Origin: Streptomyces fungicidicus
GTDB lineage: Bacteria; Actinomycetota; Actinomycetes; Streptomycetales; Streptomycetaceae
Assembly: GCF_003665435.1 (NCBI RefSeq)
Contig: NZ_CP023407.1
Coordinates: 3,844,001-3,908,000 of the forward strand
Length of the DNA: 64,000 nt
Direction: 5' to 3'
Positions 50,862 to 59,296 of the stretch are shown piece by piece; position 1 is the first letter of the stretch; each line of letters starts with the position of its first letter. Under the pieces are notes generated by a model that worked only from the letters and a program-made list of their open reading frames with translations, searched no databases and was not told the DNA's origin. The position numbers and the translations under genes are program-made.

Positions 50862-53318
50862 TCACTCGCGGGCGGCCGCCGGTCCCGGGACGGGCCGGTG
50901 CAGCACGACGGCCGCGGACGCCACGGCGGACGCCGTGGCGAGGACGGCGCAGACGGCCGTGACCGCGGCGAGGGCCCGCCAGGGCAGGACGAGCGGCGCG
51001 GGGGCCGACTGCAGGGTCAGCGCCGCCCACATCCCGGCGAGTTCGAGCGCGGCCACGGCAACCCCCAGGACGGCGCCGCCCGCGGCCACCGCCAGCGCCT
51101 CCGCGCCCACCAGCCGCAGCACCTGCCACCGCGTGGCCCCGGCCAGCCGCAGCGCCGCGAATTCGCCCACCCGGTCGGCGGTGGCCATGACCACGGTGTT
51201 GACCAGGGCGATGGCCGCGTAGAGCAGGGCGATGCCGAGGACGAGCAGGAACCCGTAACGGGTGGTGCGCCCGCTGCCGGGCGCGGTGGCGGCCCGCCAC
51301 CGGTCCCCGGTGAGGACCCGGCCGCCGACGGGCCGCACCGCCCGTTCCAGGCCGGCGGCGACCGCGCGCGGGTCCGCGCCCCCGGCGAGGGCGATGTCGA
51401 CCCGGTCCACGCGGGCGCCGGGCGCGTTGGCCGGGGTGACGTAGACGCCGTTGTTCCCGGTGCCGGTGGTCATCACGGCGGCGATCCGCAGCGTCCGCCC
51501 GGTGCCGTCCCCGAGCCACACCCGCACCCGCTGCCCGACCGTGTGCCGCTCCCACTCCTCGTTGACGACGATCGAGTCGTCGTCGAGGCCGCCGAGCCCG
51601 CCCGCGGCCAGCGGCAGCCGCGCGGTGGCCGCGAGCGCCCCGGGTTCGGCCGCCCGCGCCTCGGACCTGACCAGGGCCCCGCCCTCCTCCAGGACGTACA
51701 CCGCGCTCGGCGCGCTCGCCGACACCCGGGCGCTGGGCACCGCGCGCAGCCGCTCCAGCGTCCGCGGTCCGAAGGCGCCGTCGCCGCCGGCCGTGACGAC
51801 GAACGCGGCGGTGGTCAGCTCCCGCCTCTCGGCGGCCCCGGCCCGGCCCAGCGTGGCCGTGGCGCCGAGCAGCGACCCCGTGAGGGCGACGGTGACCAGC
51901 ACGGGCGCCGCGACGGCGGCCGTACGGCGCACCCGGGCCGCCGCGTTCTCGCGCGTCAGCGTGCCGACCGCGCCCGGGAGCCGGGCGGGCAGCCAGGTCA
52001 GCAGGCGGGTGAGGGGGCGCACCACCAGCGGTGCGAGCAGCGCGGCGGCGCCGATCAGCAGCATGGGCCGGCTGACGTACGTCTTGCGGTGCAGCAGGTC
52101 GCCGGGATCGCCGAGGAGCGCGGCGGCGAGCGTCACCACGGCGGTCAGCAGCAGACACCCGCCCCACAGCCACCGCCCCGGAGTCATGGCCCGGCCATCG
52201 GCGGACGCCTCGCGCAGCGCCCGCAGGGGGCTCGTGCGTCCCGCCCGCCAGGAGGCCGCGACGGCCCCGCACAGGGCGACGAGGAGCCCCGTCCAGAACG
52301 CCGCGTGGTACGGCCAGGCCGCGTCGCCGACCGTGAACCAGCCGGGCGCCAGCTCCACGTCGACCACCCACGCCGTCAGCCGGGGGGCCGCGTACCCGCC
52401 GAGCGCGCAGCCGGCGGCCGAGCCGAGCACCCCGACGAGCAGGGCCTCGCCGCACACCATGCGCCCCACCTGGCCCGGGGTGGCCCCCGCGGCGCGCAGC
52501 AGCCCGAACTCCCGGCGCCGCCGGTCGACGGCGAGGGCGAAGGTGGACGCCACCACGAACACCGAGACGAAGGCGGAGACCCCGCCCGCCGTGCCGAACA
52601 GGGCGTTCACCGCGGTCAGCGCCGCACGGTCGCGCTCCGGGCCGGCGTCGGCGTACCGACGGTCGCCGCCCGTGAGGACCCGCACCCCGGCGACGTCGCG
52701 CACCGCTTCCCGGACGGCCGCCGGGTCGGCGTCGACGACCAGCTGAAGGACGGGCGGGGACAGCGCGGCGGCGCGCGCGTCGGTGTGGAAGACGGCGTGC
52801 TCGAAGCCCCGGCCGGCGACGGCGCCCACGACCCGCACGGTGCCGCGGTCCGTGCGGACCCGCTCGCCGGGCCGCGCCCAGTCGCCGCTGACGACGACCT
52901 CGTCGTCCGCGCGTGGCGCGCGGCCCGCCGCCAGCTCGTACGGGGCGAACGCGGCGGTGGACCAGGGATGGCCGGTCAGTTCGCCGGGGCCGCCCTCCGC
53001 GCGGACGCGGTAGGAGCGGTCCACGACCACGGCGCCGAGCCGGCGCAGCTTCGCCACGGTCGCCGCGGGCAGCGCGCGGGGATGCGCCGGCGTCATGGTC
53101 CGGTCGCCGTACGGGGTTTCCACGCGCAGCGTGTCCCCGGCCCTGACCACCACCGGGGCGGCGGCGAACCGCTCCGGTCCCCGGGCGGGGGCGTCCAGGG
53201 AGGAGGCGAGGGCGAGCCCCATCACGGTGAGCAGCGCCACGCCCAGCGCGAGGGCGGTGAAGGCGCCGGCGAAGGCGGTCCAGCGGGCGCGCAGGGTGCG
53301 CAGGGCGAGGCTCAGCAC
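50862..53318 (-). CDS. ABC transporter permease, FtsX/MacB type
   Basis: This 818-residue permease has the two-FtsX-domain layout. An N-terminal membrane segment (FAGAFTALALGVALLTVMGL) is followed by a large extracellular domain (about 45-250), three membrane segments (FVSVFVVASTFALAV onward), a second cluster with ALTGSLLGATATLG and another extracellular domain, and three C-terminal segments (GFLLVLGIALLYAAIALVNTVV and following). The GTG start overlaps the ATPase gene end by 7 bases. Such exporters move peptides, lipids or antibiotics; the neighbouring two-component genes suggest an inducible export or resistance module. Confidence 0.92.
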   Translation of the reverse strand: MLSLALRTLRARWTAFAGAFTALALGVALLTVMGLALASSLDAPARGPERFAAAPVVVRAGDTLRVETPYGDRTMTPAHPRALPAATVAKLRRLGAVVVDRSYRVRAEGGPGELTGHPWSTAAFAPYELAAGRAPRADDEVVVSGDWARPGERVRTDRGTVRVVGAVAGRGFEHAVFHTDARAAALSPPVLQLVVDADPAAVREAVRDVAGVRVLTGGDRRYADAGPERDRAALTAVNALFGTAGGVSAFVSVFVVASTFALAVDRRRREFGLLRAAGATPGQVGRMVCGEALLVGVLGSAAGCALGGYAAPRLTAWVVDVELAPGWFTVGDAAWPYHAAFWTGLLVALCGAVAASWRAGRTSPLRALREASADGRAMTPGRWLWGGCLLLTAVVTLAAALLGDPGDLLHRKTYVSRPMLLIGAAALLAPLVVRPLTRLLTWLPARLPGAVGTLTRENAAARVRRTAAVAAPVLVTVALTGSLLGATATLGRAGAAERRELTTAAFVVTAGGDGAFGPRTLERLRAVPSARVSASAPSAVYVLEEGGALVRSEARAAEPGALAATARLPLAAGGLGGLDDDSIVVNEEWERHTVGQRVRVWLGDGTGRTLRIAAVMTTGTGNNGVYVTPANAPGARVDRVDIALAGGADPRAVAAGLERAVRPVGGRVLTGDRWRAATAPGSGRTTRYGFLLVLGIALLYAAIALVNTVVMATADRVGEFAALRLAGATRWQVLRLVGAEALAVAAGGAVLGVAVAALELAGMWAALTLQSAPAPLVLPWRALAAVTAVCAVLATASAVASAAVVLHRPVPGPAAARE

Positions 53319-54058
53319 GGCACGGCCTCCAGCCCGGTCATCCGCGCGGCGACGGCGTCGGCGCCCGCCCCGGTCAGCTCGTCGTGGACGCGGCCGTCCA
53401 CCAGGAAGACCACCCGGTCGGCGCGGGCGGCGGCCACCGGGTCGTGGGTCACCATGACGACCGTCCGTCCCTCCCGGTCGGCCATGCCGCGCAGCAGGCC
53501 GAGCACCTCGTGGCCGGTCCGGGAGTCCAGCGCCCCGGTCGGCTCGTCGGCGAACAGCACGGCGGGACGGGTGACCAGGGCACGGGCCAGCGCGACCCGC
53601 TGCTGCTGGCCGCCGCTGAGTTCGGCGGGCCGGTGCCGGGCCCGGTCGCCGAGCCCCACCCGCCGGAGCGCCTCACGGACCAGGGCCCGCGGCACCCGCC
53701 GGCCGGCGAGCCGCAGCGGAAGGGCGACGTTCTGCTCGGCGGTCAGCGCCGGCAGCAGGTTGAACGCCTGGAACACGAACCCGATCCGCTCACGGCGCAG
53801 CAGGGTGAGCCGTCGCTCGCCGAGCCCGGTCAGCTCGGTGCCGTCCACGGTGACCGAGCCCGAGGTGGGCCGGTCGAGACCGGCGGCGCACTGCAGCAGC
53901 GTCGACTTGCCGGAGCCCGAGGGGCCCATCACCGCGGTGAAACTCCCGTGCGGGAAGGCGAGGGACACGTCGTCCAGCGCGGTCACCGCGCTGCCGCCCG
54001 ACCCGTACCGCCTGCTCACCCGGCGCAAGGCGACCGCGTCGCCGTCCAGCTTGCTCAT
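53312..54058 (-). CDS. ABC transporter ATP-binding protein
   Basis: This 248-residue ATPase is of the MacB/LolD class. Walker A is MGPSGSGKSTLLQCAAG near residue 42, the Q-loop FVFQAFNLLPALT, the signature AELSGGQQQRVALARAL, Walker B AVLFADEPTGALD and the switch His in VMVTHDP. The ATG has GGGGAG upstream. It is first in a two-gene operon with the permease and divergent from the sensor kinase across 180 bases. Confidence 0.95.
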   Translation of the reverse strand: MSKLDGDAVALRRVSRRYGSGGSAVTALDDVSLAFPHGSFTAVMGPSGSGKSTLLQCAAGLDRPTSGSVTVDGTELTGLGERRLTLLRRERIGFVFQAFNLLPALTAEQNVALPLRLAGRRVPRALVREALRRVGLGDRARHRPAELSGGQQQRVALARALVTRPAVLFADEPTGALDSRTGHEVLGLLRGMADREGRTVVMVTHDPVAAARADRVVFLVDGRVHDELTGAGADAVAARMTGLEAVPC

Positions 54059-54238
54059 GTGCCCCACTCCCCTGTCCGGCCCGGGCGTTCCGGGCCGCTC
54101 GACCAGGGGAAACGAAACCGTCCGGGGGCCGGCCGGCACACTGCGGCAGGGGCGAGGAAAGGGGTAGGGCCAGGCATACCCCGAGGCCTCCGTCCAGGCC
54201 CATGGCCCCGCCCGGCGACGGCTTCTACGGTGATCCGC

Positions 54239-55546
54239 ATGCAGCCCCGAAACATCTGGCGGGCCATGTCCCGCCCCGGCTACGCGCTGTCGCCGTGGCC
54301 CTGGCGCTCGGCCGGGTACCTGCTCACCGGCGCGCTGACGGGCGCGGTCCTCCTCGTGGGCCTCGTGGTGTCGGCGGTGGCCGGCGGCGTCCTCGCGCTC
54401 GCCCTGGTCGGGCTGCCGCTGCTGCTCGGCACCGCACTGGCGGGCCTGCCGGTGGCCCGGCTGGAGCGGGCACGGCTGCGGCTGGTCGACGGCGACCCGG
54501 CGCCCGACCCCCACCTTCCGCCCGCCGCCCCCGGCCTGCGCGCCTGGCTCATCACCCGGCTGCGGGAGCGGGCCACCTGGCGGGAGCTCGGGCACGCCGT
54601 GCTGTTCGCGGCCCTGCTCTGGCCGGTCGACGCCCTCGCGCTCACGGCCGGCCTGCTCCTCCCGGCCGCCGTGACCGCCACCCCCCTGCTGATGGCCACC
54701 GTGGGGGACGGCAGGGAGGCGAAGGTGCTCAAGCTGTGGACGGTCACCAGCTGGCCGGCCGCGGCCGCCGCCGCCGTGCTGGGTGTCGCCCTGCTCGCCG
54801 TGGGCGCCTATCTGCTCGGCGTCGCGGCCGGCGCCCGCGCGGGCCTCACCCGGCTGTTGATCGCGCCGCGCGAGGCCGGCCTGCACGCCGTGGTGACCGA
54901 GCTGACCCGGTCCCGCGTACGGCTGGTGGACGCCTTCGAGGCGGAACGGCGGCGCATCGAGCGCGATCTGCACGACGGGGCCCAGCAGCGCCTGGTCGCC
55001 CTGACGATGACGCTGGGCCTGGCCCGCCTGGACGCGCCGCCCGGACCGCTCGCCGACCAGCTCGCCAGGGCACACGACGAGGCGGGCCGGGCGCTGGAGG
55101 AGCTGCGCGAGCTCATCCACGGCATCCACCCCCAGGTCCTCGCCGACTACGGCCTCGCGGCCGCGGTCGCCGACGCCGCCGACCGGTCCGCCGTGCCCGT
55201 CGACGTCGACCTGGACCTGACCGGCCGGCTGCCCGGGTCCGTGGAGGCCGCCGCCTACTTCGTGGTGTGCGAGGCCCTGGCCAACGTCGCCCGGCACAGC
55301 GGGGCGAGCCGCGCCCGGGTGGGCGGCGGGCACCGCGACGGACGGCTGCTGCTGGAGATCGGTGACGACGGGCGGGGCGGCGCGCGGGCCGGGGCGGGCA
55401 GCGGGTTGACCGGACTCGCCGACCGGGTGTCGGTCCTCGATGGCAGACTCACCCTGTCCAGTCCGGTGGGCGGACCGACCCTGCTGCGTGTGGAGATTCC
55501 TTGCGCCCCCTGCCTCCCCTGCGAGACGGCCGAGCACTGCGCGTAG
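54239..55546 (+). CDS. Sensor histidine kinase (NarL-partner type)
   Basis: This 435-residue kinase has a membrane sensor with four hydrophobic segments in the first 215 residues (for example LLTGALTGAVLLVGLVV and AAAAAVLGVALLAVGAYLLG), resembling the putative-sensor domain family. The dimerisation and phosphoacceptor motif ERRRIERDLHDGAQQRLVAL holds the His near residue 246. The ATPase motifs are VCEALANVARHSGAS and LEIGDDGRGG. The start ATG 54239 lacks a clear ribosome site; GTG 54230 in frame is possible. It is divergent from the ABC exporter, which it probably regulates. Confidence 0.9.
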   Translation: MQPRNIWRAMSRPGYALSPWPWRSAGYLLTGALTGAVLLVGLVVSAVAGGVLALALVGLPLLLGTALAGLPVARLERARLRLVDGDPAPDPHLPPAAPGLRAWLITRLRERATWRELGHAVLFAALLWPVDALALTAGLLLPAAVTATPLLMATVGDGREAKVLKLWTVTSWPAAAAAAVLGVALLAVGAYLLGVAAGARAGLTRLLIAPREAGLHAVVTELTRSRVRLVDAFEAERRRIERDLHDGAQQRLVALTMTLGLARLDAPPGPLADQLARAHDEAGRALEELRELIHGIHPQVLADYGLAAAVADAADRSAVPVDVDLDLTGRLPGSVEAAAYFVVCEALANVARHSGASRARVGGGHRDGRLLLEIGDDGRGGARAGAGSGLTGLADRVSVLDGRLTLSSPVGGPTLLRVEIPCAPCLPCETAEHCA

Positions 55547-56178
55547 CGCTGGCCGAGGACAGCGTGCTGCTGCGGGAGGGCCTGACCGGCCTGCTCCAGC
55601 GGTGCGGCCACGAGGTCGTCGCGGCCGTCGGCGACGCCGAGGCGCTCGTCGCCGAGGTCCGCGAGCGGGACCCGGACATCGTGGTGACGGACGTCCGGAT
55701 GCCGCTGGGCTTCCAGGACGAGGGCCTGCACGCGGCCGTGCGGCTGCGCGCCGAGCGGCCCGCGCTGCCCGTGCTGGTGCTCAGCCAGTACGTGCAGCAC
55801 CGGTACGCCTCCGACCTGCTGGACTCCGGCGACGGCACCGGCATCGGCTATCTGCTGAAGGACCGGGTCGGCCGGATCGAGGAGTTCGTGACCGCGCTGA
55901 GCGAGGTCGCGGACGGCGGCACGGTGGTCGACCCCGAGGTCGTACGGCAGTTGCTGCGGCGCCGCCGCGATCCGCTGGAGCGGCTGTCACCGCGCGAGCG
56001 GGAGGTGCTGGCGCTGATGGCGGAGGGCAGGTCCAACGGCGCGATCGCCCGCGCGCTGGTGGTGTCCGAGGCCGCCGTCGGCAAGCACGTCGGCGGCATC
56101 CTCGCGAAGCTGGACCTGCCGCCGGCGGACGGGACGCACCGGCGGGTGCTGGCTGTGCTGGCGTTCCTGCGGGCCTGA
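55501..56178 (+). CDS. Response regulator, NarL/LuxR type
   Basis: This 225-residue regulator starts at TTG 55501, with GGAG at 5-base spacing, inside the last 46 bases of the kinase gene. The receiver domain has acidic residues in VALAEDSVLLREG, the phospho-Asp64 in DIVVTDVRMP, and the Lys in GYLLKDRVG. The C-terminal LuxR-type helix-turn-helix is LSPREREVLALMAEGRSNGA to EAAVGKHVGGILAKL. The overlap shows that it forms a two-component pair with the kinase. Confidence 0.92.
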   Translation: MRPLPPLRDGRALRVALAEDSVLLREGLTGLLQRCGHEVVAAVGDAEALVAEVRERDPDIVVTDVRMPLGFQDEGLHAAVRLRAERPALPVLVLSQYVQHRYASDLLDSGDGTGIGYLLKDRVGRIEEFVTALSEVADGGTVVDPEVVRQLLRRRRDPLERLSPREREVLALMAEGRSNGAIARALVVSEAAVGKHVGGILAKLDLPPADGTHRRVLAVLAFLRA

Positions 56179-56268
56179 GGCGCGCACCGGGCGGAGGGTG
56201 CCGCTGAGCGGTCCGCGCGGCCCGGCTGCCTAGCGGTCACCGGTCGCCGGTCATTCAGCGGTCACTGG

Positions 56269-57225
56269 TCACTCCCCGGTCGCAAGGTACGACCGGTACC
56301 ACGGCGCCGACCGTGCGAACGTGCCGGCGAAGCCCTCGCCCGGTGAGCAGTCCAGGTCCTTCCAGAAGCCGTCGTCCGCGAACCAGTGGTCGACGGTGAG
56401 CATGCCGAGGTGGTGCAGCGCGCGGGGGGAGCCGGCGGCACGCGCGTGGGCGGTGGCGACGTCCACCGCCGCGCCCGCGCCCGGTCGTTCCACCCGCTCG
56501 CACACGGCCGCGAGCAGCTCCGAGGCGGGGACGGGGTCCGGGTGGGCCACGTAATGGGCGCCGGGGCCGTGGCGCGGGGACAGGGCCGCGGCGACGACCG
56601 CCCGGCCCAGCGTGCCGACGTCGATCATCGACTGGAGCGCCTCGCAGCCGGACACCGTGGCGGACAGCTCGCGCAGCAGCCCCACCAGCCCGGGGACCAC
56701 CCAGCGGTCGCCCTCGCCGTGCACCAGGTGCGGGCGCAGCACCAGGCCGCCCGCGTCGAGGACGTGCCGTTCGGCCGCCGCGCGGCTGCGGCTGGTGGCG
56801 GAGACGGGAGCGACCGGGGCCTCGCCGGGGCGGACCCCGCGGAAGGGCCCCCGGCCGTGGACCGCCGCGGTGCTCACGTACACGATCCGGCGCACCCCGC
56901 TCCGTACCGCCTCCTCCACCAGGGCCTTCGTGCCGGCGTCGTTGACCGCCGCGACGGAGTCCGGGTCGCCGCCCACCCGGGAGGCGCAGTGGACGAGGAC
57001 GTCGACGCCGGCGCAACTGCCGTGCAGCGTGCGGGGGTCGGCGAGGTCGCCGGGCACCGTCCCGGCGTCCGGCCCGACGTCCGCCGGTGTCACGTCCGTC
57101 GGCCGCCCGTCCGCCGTGCGGCGGGACAGGGTGCGGACGCGGACCCCGGGGCGTGCCCGGGCCGCCGCCGCGACCCGGCCGCCGACGAAGCCCGTCGCGC
57201 CGGTGACCAGCAGCTCGACGGTCAC
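56269..57225 (-). CDS. NAD-dependent epimerase/dehydratase family protein of the butyrolactone cassette
   Basis: This 318-residue short-chain dehydrogenase-like enzyme has the Rossmann motif LVTGATGFVGGRV at the N-terminus, VDVLVHCASRVGG, and IVYVSTAAVHG. The usual YxxxK is replaced here by a Ser/Arg-rich stretch (APVSATSRSRAAAE), so the catalytic Tyr is not in its standard context. The GTG start overlaps the AfsA-like gene's stop by 4 bases. By position it should modify the AfsA product, for example as the side-chain keto-reductase step; this is inference. Confidence 0.83.
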   Translation of the reverse strand: MTVELLVTGATGFVGGRVAAAARARPGVRVRTLSRRTADGRPTDVTPADVGPDAGTVPGDLADPRTLHGSCAGVDVLVHCASRVGGDPDSVAAVNDAGTKALVEEAVRSGVRRIVYVSTAAVHGRGPFRGVRPGEAPVAPVSATSRSRAAAERHVLDAGGLVLRPHLVHGEGDRWVVPGLVGLLRELSATVSGCEALQSMIDVGTLGRAVVAAALSPRHGPGAHYVAHPDPVPASELLAAVCERVERPGAGAAVDVATAHARAAGSPRALHHLGMLTVDHWFADDGFWKDLDCSPGEGFAGTFARSAPWYRSYLATGE

Positions 57226-58181
57226 CGCGGTGACCGTGCCGGGGCGGTGGGCGCGCAGGTGAGGGTGGCGGCGAAGACGGGCTCGCCCTCCTGACGGCCC
57301 GACACCCGTACCGTCACCCCGTCCTCGCCCTTGTCGAGCACCTCGGTGTCGATCAGACAGGGGCTGTCCAGTTCGGCGTAGCGGCTGAAGGAGACGGCCA
57401 GTTCCGACGGCAGGAAGGGACGACGGCCCGATGCCGCGGTCGCGGCCTGGCGGGCCGCCTCGAACAGGACCATGCCGGGCACGTGGTCGTTGGGGCGCGC
57501 GAAGAGGACCTCGTGCCCGGTGTGCACGCGCAGCAGCCAGGAGCCGGGCCGGTCGGCGGGGGCCAGGACGACGTCCTCCGCGCGGTGCCGGCCGACCGTT
57601 TCGGGCGCCACCGGTTCCGGCAGCGGTATTCGGGCGTCCCGGGCGGCCAGGTGCCGTCCCCGCAGTCGGCGGTAGGCGGCCGGCGAGGTGCAGCCGGTGC
57701 TGCCGGTGCCGCGGGCGACGAGGTGTCCCGCGCGGTGGAACTCCATGGTGGTGCGCATGCCGTTCAGACCGCGGCCACGGCGGCGGACCTCGGAGCAGAC
57801 GACGTCGACGGTGACCGGCTCGTCCGCGTCCGCGAGCAGCAGCCGGTCCGGGTCGGTGGAGATCTCCAGGTCCCGCATGACGAAGTGGGTGTCGGCGGGG
57901 GCGCCGAACTCCGCGTGCGCGAGGGCCATCGCGGTCTGACGCAACGTTTCGCCCACGATCATCGGATCCTGGTGGCGGTCGTCGACCGGGCCGAAGAAAC
58001 TGTGCACGGCGGGCCATCGGGCGGTGACGCGGAATCGGACGTCCGACTGCCGGACCCAGGAGACCGGGAAGACGTCCTCCGCGCGGTGGCGGTGGGCGAG
58101 CCGCGTCGTGACCCGGACCGGGGCGCCGGGGCCGCCGGCGGCGTTTGCGGACGAGCCCCGCCGGCCGGTCTGATCCTCCAT
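57222..58181 (-). CDS. AfsA/ScbA-type gamma-butyrolactone biosynthesis protein
   Basis: This protein of about 319 residues has two hotdog-like AfsA repeats. The first has VHSFFGPVDDRHQDPMIVGE and LRQTAMALAHAEFG; the second has VLFARPNDHVPGMVLFEAAR, the clearest family motif. AfsA joins a beta-ketoacyl chain to dihydroxyacetone phosphate, the key step to A-factor-like signals. ATG 58181 is preferred because GGAG stands 7 bases upstream; ATG 58211 adds ten residues. It is coupled to the epimerase gene and divergent from a receptor gene, the classic autoregulator arrangement. Confidence 0.92.
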   Translation of the reverse strand: MEDQTGRRGSSANAAGGPGAPVRVTTRLAHRHRAEDVFPVSWVRQSDVRFRVTARWPAVHSFFGPVDDRHQDPMIVGETLRQTAMALAHAEFGAPADTHFVMRDLEISTDPDRLLLADADEPVTVDVVCSEVRRRGRGLNGMRTTMEFHRAGHLVARGTGSTGCTSPAAYRRLRGRHLAARDARIPLPEPVAPETVGRHRAEDVVLAPADRPGSWLLRVHTGHEVLFARPNDHVPGMVLFEAARQAATAASGRRPFLPSELAVSFSRYAELDSPCLIDTEVLDKGEDGVTVRVSGRQEGEPVFAATLTCAPTAPARSPR

Positions 58182-58258
58182 GGGTGCGCTCCAGGAATGC
58201 GGCTGCGGCATGAGGAACCCCCCGGGATCGACGATCAGGACTCCGGTCGGTCCGCCCT

Positions 58259-58283
58259 AAGATACGGACGAGTTGGTTTTTTT
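58259..58283. promoter_or_regulatory. Candidate autoregulatory element (ARE) of the butyrolactone cassette
   Basis: AAGATACGGAC and GAGTTGGTTTTTTT form a loose inverted repeat of the kind bound by ArpA/ScbR receptors (AT-rich outer ends, GGTT-like half-site). It lies in the divergent gap, about 50-80 bases upstream of the AfsA-like gene. The match is partial. Confidence 0.4.
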
Positions 58284-58442
58284 CCAAGGGTGATCCACAC
58301 CGCCGGAGACGAGCCCACGCGCCCCGCACGACACGGCTGACCGGCATGGACGGCTTCACGGCGGCTTCATGGCGGCCCGCGCGGTGACCGCACGGCGCGA
58401 CCCACCGGATCCATGAGATCCACCCAGATCAGGAGGCATGCG

Positions 58443-59108
58443 ATGGCGCGACAGGAGCGCGCGGTCCGCACCCGGCGGACCATCCTGGAGGCGGCGGCTG
58501 CCGTCTTCGACGAGCGCGGCTACACCTCGGCGACCATCGGGGAGATCCTGGAGCGGGCCGGGGTGACCAAGGGCGCGCTGTACTTCCACTTCGGCTCCAA
58601 GGAGGAGCTGGCCCTCGGCGTCTTCGCGGAGCAGCTGGCCATCTCCCTGCCCCCGCAGTCCAGCAAGCTGCAGGAACTCGTCGACTCCGGCCTGGTGCTG
58701 GCGCTGCGGCTGCGGACCGAGCCGCTGGTGCGGGCCAGTGTCGGACTCGCCCTGGACCAGGGGGCGCTGGGCCTCGACCGCACTCCGGCGTTCGGCATGT
58801 GGATCGACCAGACCACCCGGACCCTGACCGAGGCGAAGGCGGGCGGTGAACTGCTGCCGCACGTCGACCCGACGGAGACCGCGGAACTGCTGGTCGCGAG
58901 CTTCTCGGGGACGCAGCTCCTGTCGCAACTGCGCTGTCAGCGGCAGGACCTGGAGCACCGGGTCACCGTGCTCTTCCACCACATGCTGCCGGGCGTGGCC
59001 GTTCCCGCCGTGCTGGCCCGGCTGGACATCACCCCGGACCGCGCCGGGCGACTGCTCGCCGAGGGGCGGCTGCTGCCGGTGGAGGGGGACGTCGCGGAAG
59101 TCGGGTAG
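58443..59108 (+). CDS. Gamma-butyrolactone receptor, ArpA/ScbR family (TetR fold)
   Basis: This 221-residue repressor has an N-terminal TetR helix-turn-helix (about residues 10-55: RRTILEAAAAVFDERGYTSA, then ILERAGVTKGALYFHFGSKE). The ligand domain keeps Trp120 (AFGMWIDQTT), equivalent to ArpA Trp119, which contacts the butyrolactone, so it looks like a true receptor rather than a pseudo-receptor. ATG 58443 has AGGAGG at 6-base spacing. It is divergent from the AfsA-like synthase gene, which it would repress until the signal accumulates. Confidence 0.92.
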   Translation: MARQERAVRTRRTILEAAAAVFDERGYTSATIGEILERAGVTKGALYFHFGSKEELALGVFAEQLAISLPPQSSKLQELVDSGLVLALRLRTEPLVRASVGLALDQGALGLDRTPAFGMWIDQTTRTLTEAKAGGELLPHVDPTETAELLVASFSGTQLLSQLRCQRQDLEHRVTVLFHHMLPGVAVPAVLARLDITPDRAGRLLAEGRLLPVEGDVAEVG

Positions 59109-59114
59109 AGCCGG

Positions 59115-59170
59115 GAGGGCCGGGGACGATCGGCGAGGGCCGGGGACGATCGGCGAGGGCCGGGGACGAC
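59115..59170. repeat. 20-bp tandem repeat, 2.8 copies
   Basis: GAGGGCCGGGGACGATCGGC occurs at 59115-59134 and 59135-59154, with a partial third copy at 59155-59170, directly after the receptor gene stop. Confidence 0.9.
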
Positions 59171-59194
59171 CTGAGGCTTTCCACACCGCGGGAG

Positions 59195-59203
59195 TTGTCC
59201 ACA
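59195..59203 (+). promoter_or_regulatory. Perfect DnaA box upstream of the DUF2252 gene
   Basis: TTGTCCACA, with a two-mismatch companion CTTTCCACA at 59177-59185. It lies in the gap between the butyrolactone receptor gene and the DUF2252 gene, about 45 kb from oriC. Confidence 0.65.
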
Positions 59204-59296
59204 GGGTCTGACGCGTTCCGTCCGGCGGCTGTACGGTCGGCACGATCGATGTCGACACGTGTGTACGGCACGTATGTGTACGGGGAGGCGGTCGCC

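Noticed and set aside
50898..54167. 1089-codon rightward frame opposite the ABC permease and ATPase
   Set aside because: Antisense shadow; composition is Arg/Gly/Pro noise and the transporter genes on the minus strand are clear.
54161..54182. GGGGTA and TACCCC near 54161-54182 as a possible further CstR operator
   Set aside because: The half-sites are in the opposite relative orientation to the other operators and too far apart.
53384..55546. Long upstream extension of the sensor kinase frame
   Set aside because: The first 285 codons lie antisense to the ABC ATPase gene and look unnatural; the kinase begins near 54239.
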